Source of the DNA: Thysanoteuthis rhombus
Taxonomy: Eukaryota; Mollusca; Cephalopoda; Oegopsida; Thysanoteuthidae
Assembly: GCA_963457665.1 (NCBI GenBank)
Contig: OY735231.1
Coordinates: 41,154,024 to 41,218,023 of the forward strand
Direction of reading: 5' to 3'
DNA: 64,000 nucleotides
Part shown: positions 11,161 through 21,420 of the stretch, piece after piece
Layout: every line of letters begins with the position of its first letter
Numbering within the stretch: the first letter of the stretch is position 1
The notes under the pieces: generated by a model
The model's database searches: none
The model's input: the letters and a program-made list of their open reading frames with translations, nothing else
What the model was told of the DNA's origin: nothing
Position numbers and translations under genes: made by a program

Positions 11161-11520
11161 AATTGGTCAACGTTCTCTAACAATAGAAAGAAGAAAACTC
11201 CTTGAAGTCAGATTTTTTAGGAATGTCTGAAAGATATCCTCTATTGAGGTAAACCTGAGAGAGATAATATGAAAAAAAGATGTTAATAATCGAGGATAAG
11301 TCGATGGAATTTAAATCATGGATATCTATTATCAATCAGCACAGTGTACTTTTGTCTCAATTCAAAACACGAATACATAAATAAGGTAATGCTGTACCTT
11401 ACATGGCGCTGGGGCAACCAAGAACCCTAGCGCCGATCAGAGAATGTTCTGGCAGAAAAGTAGTGCTCAGAACAACAATGATGAAGATACAATTTCAAAT
11501 AACCCATGTGATAAAAATCA
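11161..11520. other. AT-rich DNA, nothing recognised
   Basis: No clear element or gene. The 60-codon ORF starting at 11403 runs into the 5S-like segment and has no independent support. Confidence 0.45.
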
Positions 11521-11590
11521 CATTAACAATTGCAAGATCACTGAAGTTAAGCAATGATGAGCCTGGTCAGTGCGTCGTTCGGTAATAATA
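11521..11590 (+). pseudogene. 5S rRNA-like fragment
   Basis: 'gatcactgaagttaagcaat' followed by 'gagcctggtcagtgcg' matches the middle of a 5S rRNA (box A region and beyond). The 5' third and the 3' end are absent or unrecognisable. Confidence 0.6.
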
Positions 11591-12316
11591 CAGGAATACT
11601 AAATGCTGTGAGAGAACAAAGCAGCGACAAGCCAAACAAGCCGGCATTGGATCTTACAAAATCTTGCCCGTAAGTACTTAACGAATGGAGTTATAAGCGG
11701 TCAACGAAGGTTCATTCATAGATTAATGGAAATCTGTGAAGATTTGAAGAACAATATCGATCTCAAAGGCTGGAAACTTTGGTAGCAGCTTCATCGTTTG
11801 AAAAGATCTTTAAAATCAAAGTTGCGTGGAAAAAACGAAAGAATAATAATTATAAAAGGGAAAATGGTATCACCTAGACGGAAGAAATTTTGAAAAGTAG
11901 TCATGATGAGCGATTTAATAGCTTGCCTTAATGCTGAACTACAATTCCTTCTTTGAAAAAAAAAAATAAACAAGCAAATAGCCCCCGCCCTGCAGTAATT
12001 CATTATAACTAGCCCCTAAAGAAAATTATCACATTTCTTCCTTTCGGCCTTTTCAATTCTATACCTTTCAAAGTGATCAAAATGATCTAGTGATAAAGAA
12101 CTTGTTTCTAGTTTAGTGAGCTGTTTAAGGACATGAAACATTTAAATAGGATTAATCTATTTCAGATTCCAGCCGAAAGGTGTTATTTAACGTGAGTATT
12201 TTGATATTTGTGTTTACAGTGATCGTTTAGTTAGTGTCTCACATTTCTTGCCGTTACACGGTAACATTTCCCTTTTTAAAGGTTAAGTGTTGCAGCATAA
12301 AGAGAAATTGAATTGA
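11591..12316. other. Region upstream of the 147-codon ORF
   Basis: AT-rich with no recognised repeat. A donor-like 'gtgagt' (12192) and an acceptor-like 'tgtgtttacag' (to about 12219) lie within about 30 bp, too close for a normal intron. The second could be an acceptor for an exon leading into the ORF. A reverse ORF at 11791-12003 has no motif. Confidence 0.35.
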
Positions 12317-12760
12317 ATGAACATTGTAAACAGAAGCAGTCTTTCTCCAGCTCAGTTCCTGCAACGGCTTCCAGATTTAACTGAACCCATTGGCCTCGCA
12401 TCGTGTTACCAAATGATTTCAAAATATCCGATGCATTATTTAAGTGAACAGGTAGGAAAGAGAGGAGACAGTTTTCATGCTCTCGTACGTTTGACGCCGA
12501 TCACAGTGGCTGAATGTTTGTCTCCGGTTCAGGAGTCCGTGGTTCAATCAACCAAAGACTTTGGTTTATTCATTCCGTGGACTATGATTGAGGAACTTCC
12601 CCTAAGAAGTTACGTCTTAATCAAGTTGAAAACACGGATTCTCGTGAAGAATACCAAAGGTGAGAAACGTTGCGCCTTGGTTGACGCATTGGGAAATACC
12701 AGGTGCCCTGCCGAGCTGGAAGTGGATCTTATTAAAAAAAAGCTACCCATTTGTACCTAA
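12317..12760 (+). CDS. Uncharacterised 147-residue protein or large single exon
   Basis: This is the strongest protein-coding candidate. It is a complete ATG-to-TAA frame of 147 codons, free of simple repeats, with mixed soluble-protein composition and a higher G+C than its flanks. The product looks globular with no signal peptide or membrane segment. It includes 'SPAQFLQRLPDLTEPIG' near the N-terminus, 'DFGLFIPWTMIEELP' in the middle, and alternating hydrophobic residues ('YVLIKLKTRILV') followed by a lysine-rich C-terminus. I do not recognise the family. The third-base pattern and absence of stops argue for recent selection. The ATG lies just before 'gtaaacag', so an acceptor there is an alternative to initiation. 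It could be an intronless gene, an exon, or part of an unrecognised element. Confidence 0.5.
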   Translation: MNIVNRSSLSPAQFLQRLPDLTEPIGLASCYQMISKYPMHYLSEQVGKRGDSFHALVRLTPITVAECLSPVQESVVQSTKDFGLFIPWTMIEELPLRSYVLIKLKTRILVKNTKGEKRCALVDALGNTRCPAELEVDLIKKKLPICT

Positions 12761-13184
12761 CCCTGCAGCACCTTCAATGTGAATACATACATTGTATTTC
12801 TATGAAATGATTTTTAAGGAAAAGAAACTATTTAATGCATTTCAGTAGAAAATTCTATTGTTTCAAATGGAGGGTAAAAAGACACTTTTATCAGCAAAAT
12901 TACGTTGAAGTGGATGAGTTCATTGTTACGGACAAAATGATTTTTGAAAATCGCACTAATCATTATACAAGTAGATTTGCTTAATAGTTTTTACAATTAA
13001 GAACAAGAGAATCACTGAATAAATATTCATACGCGACGTTGTTCCATACCATTGTGTCTTTGGCACTGACAACATGTAATACAAAACTATGTTCATGACG
13101 CAGTAAAATCGATAATAATCATTGCATTTAAGCGACAACCAAGTCTACTTCGAACCTAACAGTTGGAGATTGAAGAACAGTATC
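12761..13184. other. AT-rich DNA downstream of the ORF
   Basis: No clear polyadenylation cassette beyond common A/T-rich words. A 60-codon reverse ORF here is not credible. Confidence 0.4.
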
Positions 13185-13755
13185 AGAAATTTTCAGTTTT
13201 CAAGCTTATCCAGCTGGCTATGAATGTATACAACGGACATGCCGTACCAATGAAACTATGTATGTATACAACGGACATGCCGTACCAATGAAACTATGTA
13301 TGTATACAACAGACATGTCGTACCAATGAAACTATGTATACAACGGACATGTCGTACCAATGAAACTAAAGGTTTGAAAATATGAACGCCTACCCTGTCT
13401 AAAAGTAGGTTTTAGTAGGAATTGAATTTGCACAGTAAATGTATGCTAAATTGGTCCTTTAGTTTGTGTCCAGAGGCATTCATTTTTGTTTTTCAATTTC
13501 TCAGTTTCTTTCTAGGTAAGTTTTTTTGAATTCCTCTCTTGAAAAGGTTTTTAGATGTGTCTGTTTATGCAATTGATCCCTTCGTCTGTGTCCATCAGGA
13601 TTCAGGCTTGTGTTTGGTAAATTGAGACTTATTTTCAGTAATCACAACAAAAGGCGAGAAAAGTAACTTATTGATTTTTTAACTGATCAAACCAAACTCG
13701 GGATGTTGCCAAAATTACCAAAAAAGTGATTCATCAGACTGGTTTCTTTCTAGTG
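13185..13755 (+). repeat. Rep-A interspersed repeat, expanded copy
   Basis: Forward landmarks include 'ttttcagttttcaagcttat', 'ccagctggctatgaatgta', 'tttagtttgtgtccagaggc', 'gcgagaaaagtaacttatt' and an end near 'gattcatcagactgg'. It is longer than other copies for two reasons. A 38-bp unit is tandemly repeated at 13219-13366, and the middle segment ('ttgtgtccag' and 'tctgtgtccatcag') is partly duplicated. Confidence 0.7.
13219..13366. repeat. 38-bp tandem repeat (about 3.9 copies) inside Rep-A
   Basis: The unit contains 'gtatacaacggacatgccgt' and 'accaatgaaac'. Boundaries are near 13219-13256, 13257-13294, 13295-13332 and 13333-13366; the last unit is 34 bp. Units differ by only one to three substitutions apart from the shortened last copy, so the expansion is much younger than the surrounding element. 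Confidence 0.9.
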
Positions 13756-14040
13756 TTCCTTCGATAATTTCCATTCTTGGTTTTTGAATTGCTATAGAAT
13801 CAGTGCCTCCAATCAACCATAATTGGTCGAAAATGTACCACCTGGAATGTGTCTCTTTCTTCCTGAAGATGCTGTCTGTGACCAGGTGTTTTGTACGAGA
13901 GAAAAGAAATCTCAAAAAACAGGTACTGTATTGCAGCGTCATTTTTGTAAATTAAACACTACCATCTTTTTGTGCAATAATAGCCTCAAGAAATCTTTGG
14001 GAACAACCTGACTGAAAAAAAGCATTGATTTTATCAAAAG
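13756..14040. other. AT-rich DNA, nothing recognised
   Basis: Overlapping 60-75-codon ORFs on both strands are present, but neither has a recognisable motif. Confidence 0.4.
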
Positions 14041-14215
14041 TGCTACGTACTTCTATTAATGGAATATTTTTTCTCTTTTTGCCACCAACGGAAAAAGCCA
14101 TGGATGTCTGTCCGTCGTCGTCCTCGTCGTCGTCGTCCTCGTCGTCATCGTCGTTTCATTTTTCTCAATTAGATAACTCTAATATATTTCATTGAAATTT
14201 TGTTCGTAAAGTGGT
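14041..14215 (+). repeat. Rep-D repeat with (CGT)n tract
   Basis: The block 'ttctcaattagataactcta' followed by 'atatatttcattgaaatttt' recurs at 15445-15500. A (TCG/TCC)n trinucleotide tract occupies 14111-14154. The flanks resemble one another only over about 60-80 bp. Confidence 0.5.
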
Positions 14216-14580
14216 GGAAAGATTCCACCAGGGGTATAGCAAATAACAGACGATCTGATTATTTGTTTACACTGGATAAACAAAAATATTTATAGTTCGA
14301 AATTGGTAAAATTTTGCTGATATTTGGCTATGATGTTGACGAAACCCAAAGAGTTAACAAAATTATGAGTTACCAGTGATCATACTATTTGTTTACGTTT
14401 TATATATAAATAACCATACGTCAACATGCGAAAAATATTGAACTTCGGAAATGCTCAACCGATTAGAATGAAAATTGTTATACGTTGGGCGCCTAATTAC
14501 TGGGAAAAAATTTACGAATCTTATGGTTTGAAAAATAAAATCGGGACACAGAGTCAACGGTGTTAATAAACAACTAAGTA
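14216..14580. other. AT-rich DNA, nothing recognised
   Basis: May be the continuation of Rep-D, but no second copy of this part was found in the window. Confidence 0.4.
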
Positions 14581-14666
<86 letters not shown>

Positions 14667-14700
14667 CATATATATATATATATATTACATAAATATTTAT

Positions 14701-14733
<33 letters not shown>
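14581..14733. repeat. (TC)n-(TA)n compound microsatellite
   Basis: A short pyrimidine dinucleotide run passes into long alternating TA with one interruption ('ttacataaatatttattaca' at about 14685-14704). Confidence 0.95.
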
Positions 14734-14735
<2 letters not shown>

Positions 14736-14935
14736 TTGAAATTCTAAGCTATATCGTAGTCTAGTTGGACAGTGTGTTGGTGCACAGCTTTTGGAAATCG
14801 AGAAGTGGTTGAAGGTCATCTTGAATGGTCCAGTAAAGCTCATATCTAAACCCTAATAAATACATGGATCAGTAATGATGAGAGAACTTCCTTAGAGAGA
14901 GATTGTATAACCATCGAAGAGATGAAAGAGACTGG
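14734..14935. other. AT-rich spacer
   Basis: No recognised element. The far part may be flank of the LINE fragment that follows. Confidence 0.4.
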
Positions 14936-15150
14936 CTAAAATTCAACGTCATCATCACCAGTAACAACCTTCTAACGTCCATCATTAGACAAAGACCTTC
15001 TTCAGGATTCATTGGACCTCTCCATTGCAGGCGTACCAATATCCCATGAACCTCTTCATTTTGTTTGCTACAATTCTGCATATGATATGAGATATCATAG
15101 AATCCATCAAAAAACTCAGATGCCAATCGGCTGGTGTTATTGCAAGACAA
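14936..15150 (-). pseudogene. RTE-like LINE 3' fragment, reverse copy
   Basis: Read on the reverse strand, the piece ends with the family hallmarks: a diverged 'FRKYW'-like stretch ('FMGYW'), then 'ILKKV', then 'WTLEG'. The tail is ATG-rich and appears as 'catcatcacc' on the plus strand. 'taacgtccatcattagacaa' is the antisense of the conserved 3' terminal segment also seen at 29.2 and 57.6 kb. Stops interrupt the frame. Confidence 0.65.
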
Positions 15151-15419
15151 GCATTTAGACCATGGGGATGCTTTTGAACAGTGTTGGAACCTTGCGACCT
15201 TTATACATCACTGGACTGGAAATGCAATTGAGAACAATGCCCACAATACTGAATACTGATCATTTTCAATGGAAAGTATTTTGTTTTATTTTGAATAAAT
15301 GTATCAGTCCATTTTTCAGTCATTCTCTTCACTTTTCGTCAATTACGTCCATTTTAGGTTTGTGTTCCAGATGTTCTTGAATTGAGATACTTTACTTCCA
15401 GTTGATCACGGTCATTTTA
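15151..15419. other. Spacer, nothing recognised
   Basis: A 72-codon forward ORF (15162-15380) shows no motif and overlaps no known element. Confidence 0.4.
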
Positions 15420-15560
15420 GACTTATTGTCGTCATTGTTCCTTTTTTTCTCAATTAGATAACTTACCTAATCCGTAATATATTTCATTGGGATTTTTTTT
15501 AGGGTTGTGCAAATTTTTGGGGTGGATATACTTTATTTCTGGTTGATCACAGTCATTTTA
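15420..15560 (+). repeat. Rep-D repeat, second copy
   Basis: 'ctcaattagataacttacct' and 'aatatatttcattgggattt' parallel the 14.16-kb copy. Here the trinucleotide tract is reduced to 'ttgtcgtcattg'. Confidence 0.45.
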
Positions 15561-16155
15561 GGCTTGTATTTGAAAGGTTCTCAGACAGAGATAATGAAAT
15601 GATATAAATCATTTTCTTTTTCTTTTTTTGAACAATTAAAAGCTTTATACTTTCGGATAATGAATTTATCATTCTTTCTTTCTTTTGTTTTTAAGGTTTC
15701 TGTCGCAATCAAATTTATCTGTATTTGGTTGTCTGGAGAATTTGATGTATTGATCTTAAACTTGATTATCTGTCTATTAGACAAAGTGTTTTAATTATCG
15801 TATAAGGTTCATTTTGTATGATATACTCGTCGTTAAAAAAATAAGCTAAGAAATTTGTCCAGACGAACAACGTAATCAAAATCTTCTCTTGTTCGAATAT
15901 AGTTTCTGTTCGTAGATAATTTTTTGAAAATGACTATTCCAAGTATTTTTATTTTTATTTTAGTTTTGTTAAAATAGAATCTTTTTTTGTGTAGCTTTGC
16001 TCGTTTGTGTTTGTTGTACAACTGCTGTCAGCAAATTTTAAAATTGCTAGAAAATCGCTGATAGCAAAAAAAATGTATCTCTATTCAAAAGCTTCAATCA
16101 ATTTGAAAAATAGACGGAAAGAAAGTACTTTTTTGTTCGAAGATAAAGGTACATA
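15561..16155. other. AT-rich, A/T-homopolymer-rich DNA
   Basis: Several Lys/Ile/Asn-rich reverse ORFs reflect base composition. No gene is supported. Confidence 0.5.
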
Positions 16156-16345
16156 GGTAAAGTTACGTACTTTATCTTTTGTGGAACCGAGTAACGACAC
16201 GCAGAATGAATTTGGCGAGCCGAGCTCGAACTCCGGCTGGGTCAGTTTGTGTTCACTTCGCACCAGTGTTCTTGAAGAAGGCATGAATTGATCTCTTCCC
16301 TCTGCCTTAAGTGAAATAGTGAATGACTCCTCTAATGCAGTCTCC
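16156..16345 (+). repeat. tRNA-derived SINE, second family (SINE-U), copy 1
   Basis: The B-box-like 'gagctcgaactccggc' is followed by 'tgtgttcacttcgcaccagt', 'gaaggcatgaattgatctct' and 'tccctctgcctta'. The same order appears at 21.3 and 49.9 kb, which defines a family distinct from the tRNA+5S SINE. Confidence 0.6.
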
Positions 16346-16734
16346 AAGTCCAATTGACATTCTCTAAATAAGCCGAGTAATTAGTAATGTGAAACAAGGA
16401 GCCCAAGTAAGGATAGCGGGAGCTGTAGCCAGCGGTGGGAAACTATTTGGTATATCCTATCTTTTGATTTTTCTTCTGAGAAGACTACAGAAAGCAGTTG
16501 GATGAAAGAATAATTACAGCCGCTGAAAGTTGCAGTTGGACTGATAGGCGGATCAACAGGGAAATCGAAAACTTCTGAAACGAGGAAACGATAAAGGGGA
16601 AGAAAAACTACTGTAGGGATATTCCAGGAGACAATTAGAAGAAAGTGCAAATTGATATGATTCTGAAGACATCTAAAGATGGAAACTGAATACACATGTA
16701 GGCCAAAAATAATTCTATGAGAACAAGTCTGGCT
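16346..16734. other. Spacer, nothing recognised
   Basis: The 119-codon reverse ORF here is long for this composition but has no motif and no partner element. Treated as chance. Confidence 0.4.
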
Positions 16735-17190
16735 AGTCAATCAATATATACCGTCACGTAACAAACGTTTTTTGGTAGCATGCTGTGTCGGGGTGATCGG
16801 TTAAAAAAATTGGAAAGGGGGATAATCAATGAACAAGCTCCTCTGCCTTTCTTAGGGCACGTTGGGCAATGGTCCTTAAACAAACTGAATTGGAAAAAAG
16901 TTGGAAAAAAAAGCGAGCGTAAATACTGCTTGAAACAAAATGAGGCATTAACTTACACTGCACATTGAACCCTCAATTTAAAAAAACAAATTAGATTAAT
17001 TAAATTAATTGTTTTTGCGAGGCATACTAGCGAGTAAATGTTTCGATTTTTAGCCCTGAATCTCCATTGATGCGGCCCGAACTCGTGATAAATTCATACA
17101 CCGGCTGGCTGGCCGGCTGCCAGCCAGCCAGAGCAACTTAAAAACTGCAGAAACCTATTTTAGTGACAGTTTTGGCAGACAGTTTCTGAT
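16735..17190 (-). repeat. Rep-A interspersed repeat, near full-length reverse copy
   Basis: In plus-strand reading: 'ctggctagtcaatcaatata', 'ccgtcacgtaacaaacg', 'ggtagcatgctgtgtcgggg', 'aaaactgcagaaacctattt' and an end near 'cagacagtttctgat'. It contains the perfect-looking palindrome at 17102-17131. Confidence 0.8.
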
Positions 17191-17870
17191 TGACACGATT
17201 GTGGGGACATCTGAAGAGCGGAACAGGATATCCATATATGTGGGCCAAAAATAACCTTATTAGAACAGGAGCGGGAACCTATCACAAAAGCAAAAAGCCC
17301 GAGGAGGAAGAAAGCCGTGGAGACAGAGTTATTTGCGCTTCTTCTTTTGTACGCATATCAATACATTCGTTGTGTATCTGGTAATAGAGGAGAGTCCAGT
17401 TATTTCCTATGATGTTAATATTACAAAGGCATACTCTCGATAAACTTATTTTTTGAATAGCTTTTTTGGTCTTGTCATGTGGTCTTAACAGGTTCAGGTC
17501 TTTGCGCTTGAGCCGCTATGCCTGGATGTCTCATATGAACTGTTTGCCTGCGTTTCATTTCCCTTATTTTCAACTGTGCCGAATGCTTCCTAAGGAAAGA
17601 GGTGCTCAATAAGTTTGAAGATCAACAACACCACAAGCGACGCCAGTTGAAAGTCTCTATATAGCATAACAATTTAATAATCATGGCGTAAAACAAAGAA
17701 TAAGTAATACTAACAAATAATTCATCTTTCTCTAATATTGTAATAGCAGCAAAGTATCCATAATAGATATAAATTCATACTTTATATTTGTCAATAAACA
17801 CTTATATTAACCAAACTCAAAAACTGAAGTTAACAACAACAAGAATAATGAGAGCAAACCTCACAAAAAA
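17191..17870. other. AT-rich DNA, nothing recognised
   Basis: No element could be paired with another copy. The left part of Rep-C may extend into 17.7-17.87 kb. Confidence 0.4.
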
Positions 17871-18160
17871 TAGGGATGTAAACCGATTTGTAAAATTCAC
17901 ATTCCACTAAAATGACTTAAACTTATGAACAACTACCAGGAGGCTATCATACTAACTGGACTAAATTGCAAGTCTTAAACATTCATCTATTTTCTATTCA
18001 CCATGCAGATATTCTCAGGCTTATTTCATTCTAACAATTTTTTTATTTATTTATTATATCTACGATACAAAAGTTGTAGAAGTCATTTTCAGTCGGAGTA
18101 GAAGTTTGAGTGGAGTTTGAGCCCTGCAGCAACCAGTCTTTTTTGTTATTTTATTGAAAG
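17871..18160 (+). repeat. Rep-C interspersed repeat, forward copy
   Basis: 'accaggaggctatcatacta', 'tattctcaggcttatttcat', 'atttatttattatatctacg' and 'gtggagtttgagccctgc' occur in order. They reappear in reverse at 19.6-19.9 kb, forming a widely spaced inverted pair. Confidence 0.65.
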
Positions 18161-18344
18161 CCACTTTTGAAGAATTCTAATCAGGTGATTTTAATCTGAA
18201 ACATGGAAGCATCGAAAATTTAATATTTATTAAAATTGTTCAATCACCGAGTGATTCAGTTTTCGCTTCATCATTTTGTATTTGTTACCAGCGGGAATTG
18301 TATGGAAGCAAAAATAATTAGTAAACAAACATAGTTAGTTATTC
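18161..18344. other. Spacer
   Basis: Short AT-rich stretch with no feature recognised. Confidence 0.5.
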
Positions 18345-18790
18345 AATAGCAACCATCGTGCGACTAATAGTTTTGGCAGGTGTTGGGATGATCAATTAAA
18401 AAAATTGGAAAAAAAAAGGTAAATCAATGAAAAGATTATTCTCTTGCTATTGTTGGGAAGTGATCAATAAAAGTATGAATTTTCCAAAAAAAAATAAGTG
18501 TGAATGCTGTCAGACACAAAGTAAGGGATCAATTTGGTATAAACGTATATTTTAGATTGACCCCCGCCCCCGAGGGAAGACAAGAAAATTCGTAAATATC
18601 ATCAGAAGTAAAAACGTTGTAAGTTTCAACCCTCTGGAGCCATTGGTTCCAGGTGTACGGATGATACATAGATATGTACATACATAGCCAGCCAGAGCAA
18701 CTTAAAAACTGAACAAAGCTATTTCAGTGATGGAATGGTTTAACAGTTTTAAATAATAAGTTAAAAAAAACTTTCTGATTGATTCATCAG
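18345..18790 (-). repeat. Rep-A interspersed repeat, reverse copy
   Basis: In plus-strand reading: 'ggcaggtgttgggatgatca', 'gaagtgatcaataaaagtat', 'aagggatcaatttggtataa', 'cagccagagcaacttaaaaa' and 'ctgaacaaagctatttcagt'. Confidence 0.75.
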
Positions 18791-19594
18791 TGCAGACGGT
18801 GAGATTATGAAACTAGTGATATCGCGAAATCCCTGGGTATCATGTGAAATCAACATTCCATGAAATCCTTAGTTAATCAATCAGAGATTTTATCTTCACT
18901 GGTGCCTCTCTACTGTTGACCTTGTGTCAAACTAAGCTGTGTATACACTGTAAATTCTGAAGGAGGATTCGCTTGGCATCTCTAAACTTAATTCAGTTTG
19001 ACGCAAGTAATGGGACACCCAATAAGGATAAAATTCATTACAGTAGTGATGGTAAGCATCACAACCTTGTCAACCATTACTATACTAATGGTAAAAATAG
19101 GGATTTTCAGGGATCCAATTTGTTTATTCTATTTTGTATTCATTTTAATTAGATGAGGTACTGTAAATTTTTTGCTACTATCTCATGTTGAATATATTCT
19201 TTATTCCAATCTGTGCGATCAACTCATTAATATAGTCCAGCTGCAACATAAAGGCAACAGCATGAAGAAGGTAAATAGTAGCTATATTATAGATAATGAT
19301 GATGATCAATAATTTCCCACGGTAACATAGCCATGCAAAAGATTTTCTCTTTCAAATTAGTTTCTTCATAAGAGACAACAGGACAGGCATGAAATTATAT
19401 TTAAAACCTTGTTTCAGTAATAAATTAACTGGAAGATTTTGATAGTGTGAGACGCTAATTATCTTTTCTCACTTCACATTTGGAGGTCAGCATCACAGAT
19501 GAGATTTTCAACTAGGTGAGATTGTTACCTTGTAATGTTTGACTATTCTTACTTTGGTATGCGCGATTCAATAAACAGACTTTACTCATAAACA
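18791..19594. other. Spacer inside the Rep-C inverted pair
   Basis: AT-rich with no ORF of interest. It lies between the opposed Rep-C copies together with a Rep-A insertion. Confidence 0.4.
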
Positions 19595-19950
19595 AGCCTC
19601 GTTGATGCAGGGTCAAACTCCATAATTTCCACTGAAGATGAGTACAGAAACTATGTACTGTACATATAATAAATAAAAAGATATGAAAATATGTTTTATG
19701 TATAAATGTATTTATTCATTAGAATAAAATAAGCCCATGCATATAAGTATGGCAAATTTCTATTGCTATCTAAGATTGGTAGATTTAGCTAAATCAGTAT
19801 GACAGCCTCCTGGCAATCGGTTGATCGTGAATACAAATTAATGAAATTGAATTTGAAATTTAAACCTCTGATTTTGGTAAGAATTGTCTCTATGCTTCTT
19901 GTTCTTGTTATAGTGGGAAAATAAAATCAGCTCCAGTTTTGGATTAGACA
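19595..19950 (-). repeat. Rep-C interspersed repeat, reverse copy
   Basis: In plus-strand reading: 'gatgcagggtcaaactccat', 'aataagcccatgcatataag', 'gtatgacagcctcctggcaa'. This is the reverse complement order of the 17.9-kb copy. Arms are about 300 bp and moderately diverged. Confidence 0.6.
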
Positions 19951-21018
19951 ACTTATTGCCTTTATTCTTGTGTAGCCGTTCCTGCCTGGATAACAAATAT
20001 CACTCGTTTTATCACACCCTTTCTGTCTTCGAGGTATGCATCATGTGATAATTGACTGAGATACAACTAACGCCAAAAGTGGTGTCGCTCACTATTTTCC
20101 CTACCGGGGAGATGGATTCATGCCTTTCTTAAAACCATTATTGTGAGATGAACGTAGGTTGTCTGAGTCAAGGTTCGAGTCTTGCTCGACGATTGTATTA
20201 TCCGCACAGCCAATCGTTTAGCCATGAGCACCTCCTTATCTATTAAGAAATGACAACGTAAAAATTGCTGATGTCATTTTAAACTACAATAAAAGTCGAC
20301 AGATCTATGACTGCCGAAACGTTTTTTGCTCATACAAAATCTGAATCAGTTTATAGCATTCATAAGGCAAAAAAGGATAGAGAGAGCAAGCGAAGGGAGA
20401 ATGTTTTTTCACATCCCACTACTTCATATTATTTCTTACTTCTCAAGATGAAAAAGATAAGAAGTTCAAGAAAGAAAGCGTTTATAACTAATGTAACCAC
20501 CTAAATATGTTTATATATCTCATTTTCCAATGCATCATCTTTTTGTTTTAGTCACAATGATTTTTTTTGTTTCTAAAGTTTCAACGAAGATTAACTTGGA
20601 AACTCAGTTAGAAGCAAATAGTTTTATTATTGAAATAGATGTTGACGAATGCAGGCAAAACTTATTGATACCATGTCATAGATTTTTTTCTTGTTTACCA
20701 TGATGATTATTTAAGAACTATAAGAAATGAGTAGATATTTGTTGGAATTCACTTCATTTGGGTAAAGAAAGCATTTCTAAAGATTTACGCTGGAATCAAG
20801 CTAACTATCCATACCTTGCAAGATCAGCATGATTTCTACAGCACAGTAACTCGGGAATTAGCCAATAATTCATCCCTGAATCACTCTGTCGATTAATAAG
20901 CATGACTTCCACCTTACCGATTATTTTTCCAAACTAAAAATATAATGTAAGCAAATTTCAATGGATATCTCGTTGCATCGCCAATATTTCCCGAACATGT
21001 TTAAATCATCACACCATC
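19951..21018. other. AT-rich DNA, one weak tRNA-like motif
   Basis: 'caaggttcgagtcttgctc' at about 20169-20187 resembles a T-arm/B box, but no matching D-arm or acceptor stem was found. Nothing else recognised. Confidence 0.35.
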
Positions 21019-21255
21019 TTATTTCATAGCAAACATAGTTCTGCTTACGATCAATGGGGATAGAGCAGTTGTCTGACCTTCTTGTAACACAGCCTGTCCA
21101 GTGCTATCTGAGATTTGTAATCGATTATATATCCTTTTCTCTAATATAATGTGCGTATAGTCCCTCCATCGGACGCCCAGCATGATACCCTCCTGTGCAC
21201 GTTGCACGGTTCATAGTGGAAGGGCCAATCGTTCAGTTACGTTCCAAGTTTGGTC
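21019..21255 (-). pseudogene. RTE-like LINE fragment
   Basis: The reverse frame reads 'MQRAQEGIMLGVRWRDYT', directly comparable to 'MQRAHERIMLGLTWRDH' in the 57.3-kb copy. It then decays past a 'IYNRLQIS' stretch. Upstream and downstream parts are missing, and only the region near the conserved RAxE-IML motif is clear. Confidence 0.7.
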
Positions 21256-21289
21256 GAGGGTAATACTTCATCGTAAAGTCTTCTATGGA

Positions 21290-21420
21290 TGTGGCCAAAT
21301 AGTTAGCATCCTGGATAATGGAATCAATGAGCACAGTTCAAACACGGGCTGAGGCAGTTGGCATTTATTTCACACAAATATCCTTGCGAAAGACATGAAT
21401 CCAATCCTCTCAAGTAATTA
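21290..21420 (+). repeat. SINE-U, copy 2
   Basis: 'ctggataatggaatcaatga', 'cacagttcaaacacgggctg' and 'cgaaagacatgaatccaatc' match the order of the 49.9-kb and 16.2-kb copies. Confidence 0.55.

Noticed and set aside
12192-12219. Mini-intron with GTGAGT donor and TTTACAG acceptor upstream of the 147-codon ORF
   Set aside because: About 28 bp is too short for a normal metazoan intron; the acceptor alone may still be used.
13219-13366. CRISPR array
   Set aside because: Direct tandem units without spacers, in a eukaryotic repeat; no CRISPR features anywhere in the window.
16381-16740. 119-codon reverse ORF as a gene
   Set aside because: No domain, no signal and no partner; its length is within what chance gives in a 64-kb window read in six frames.
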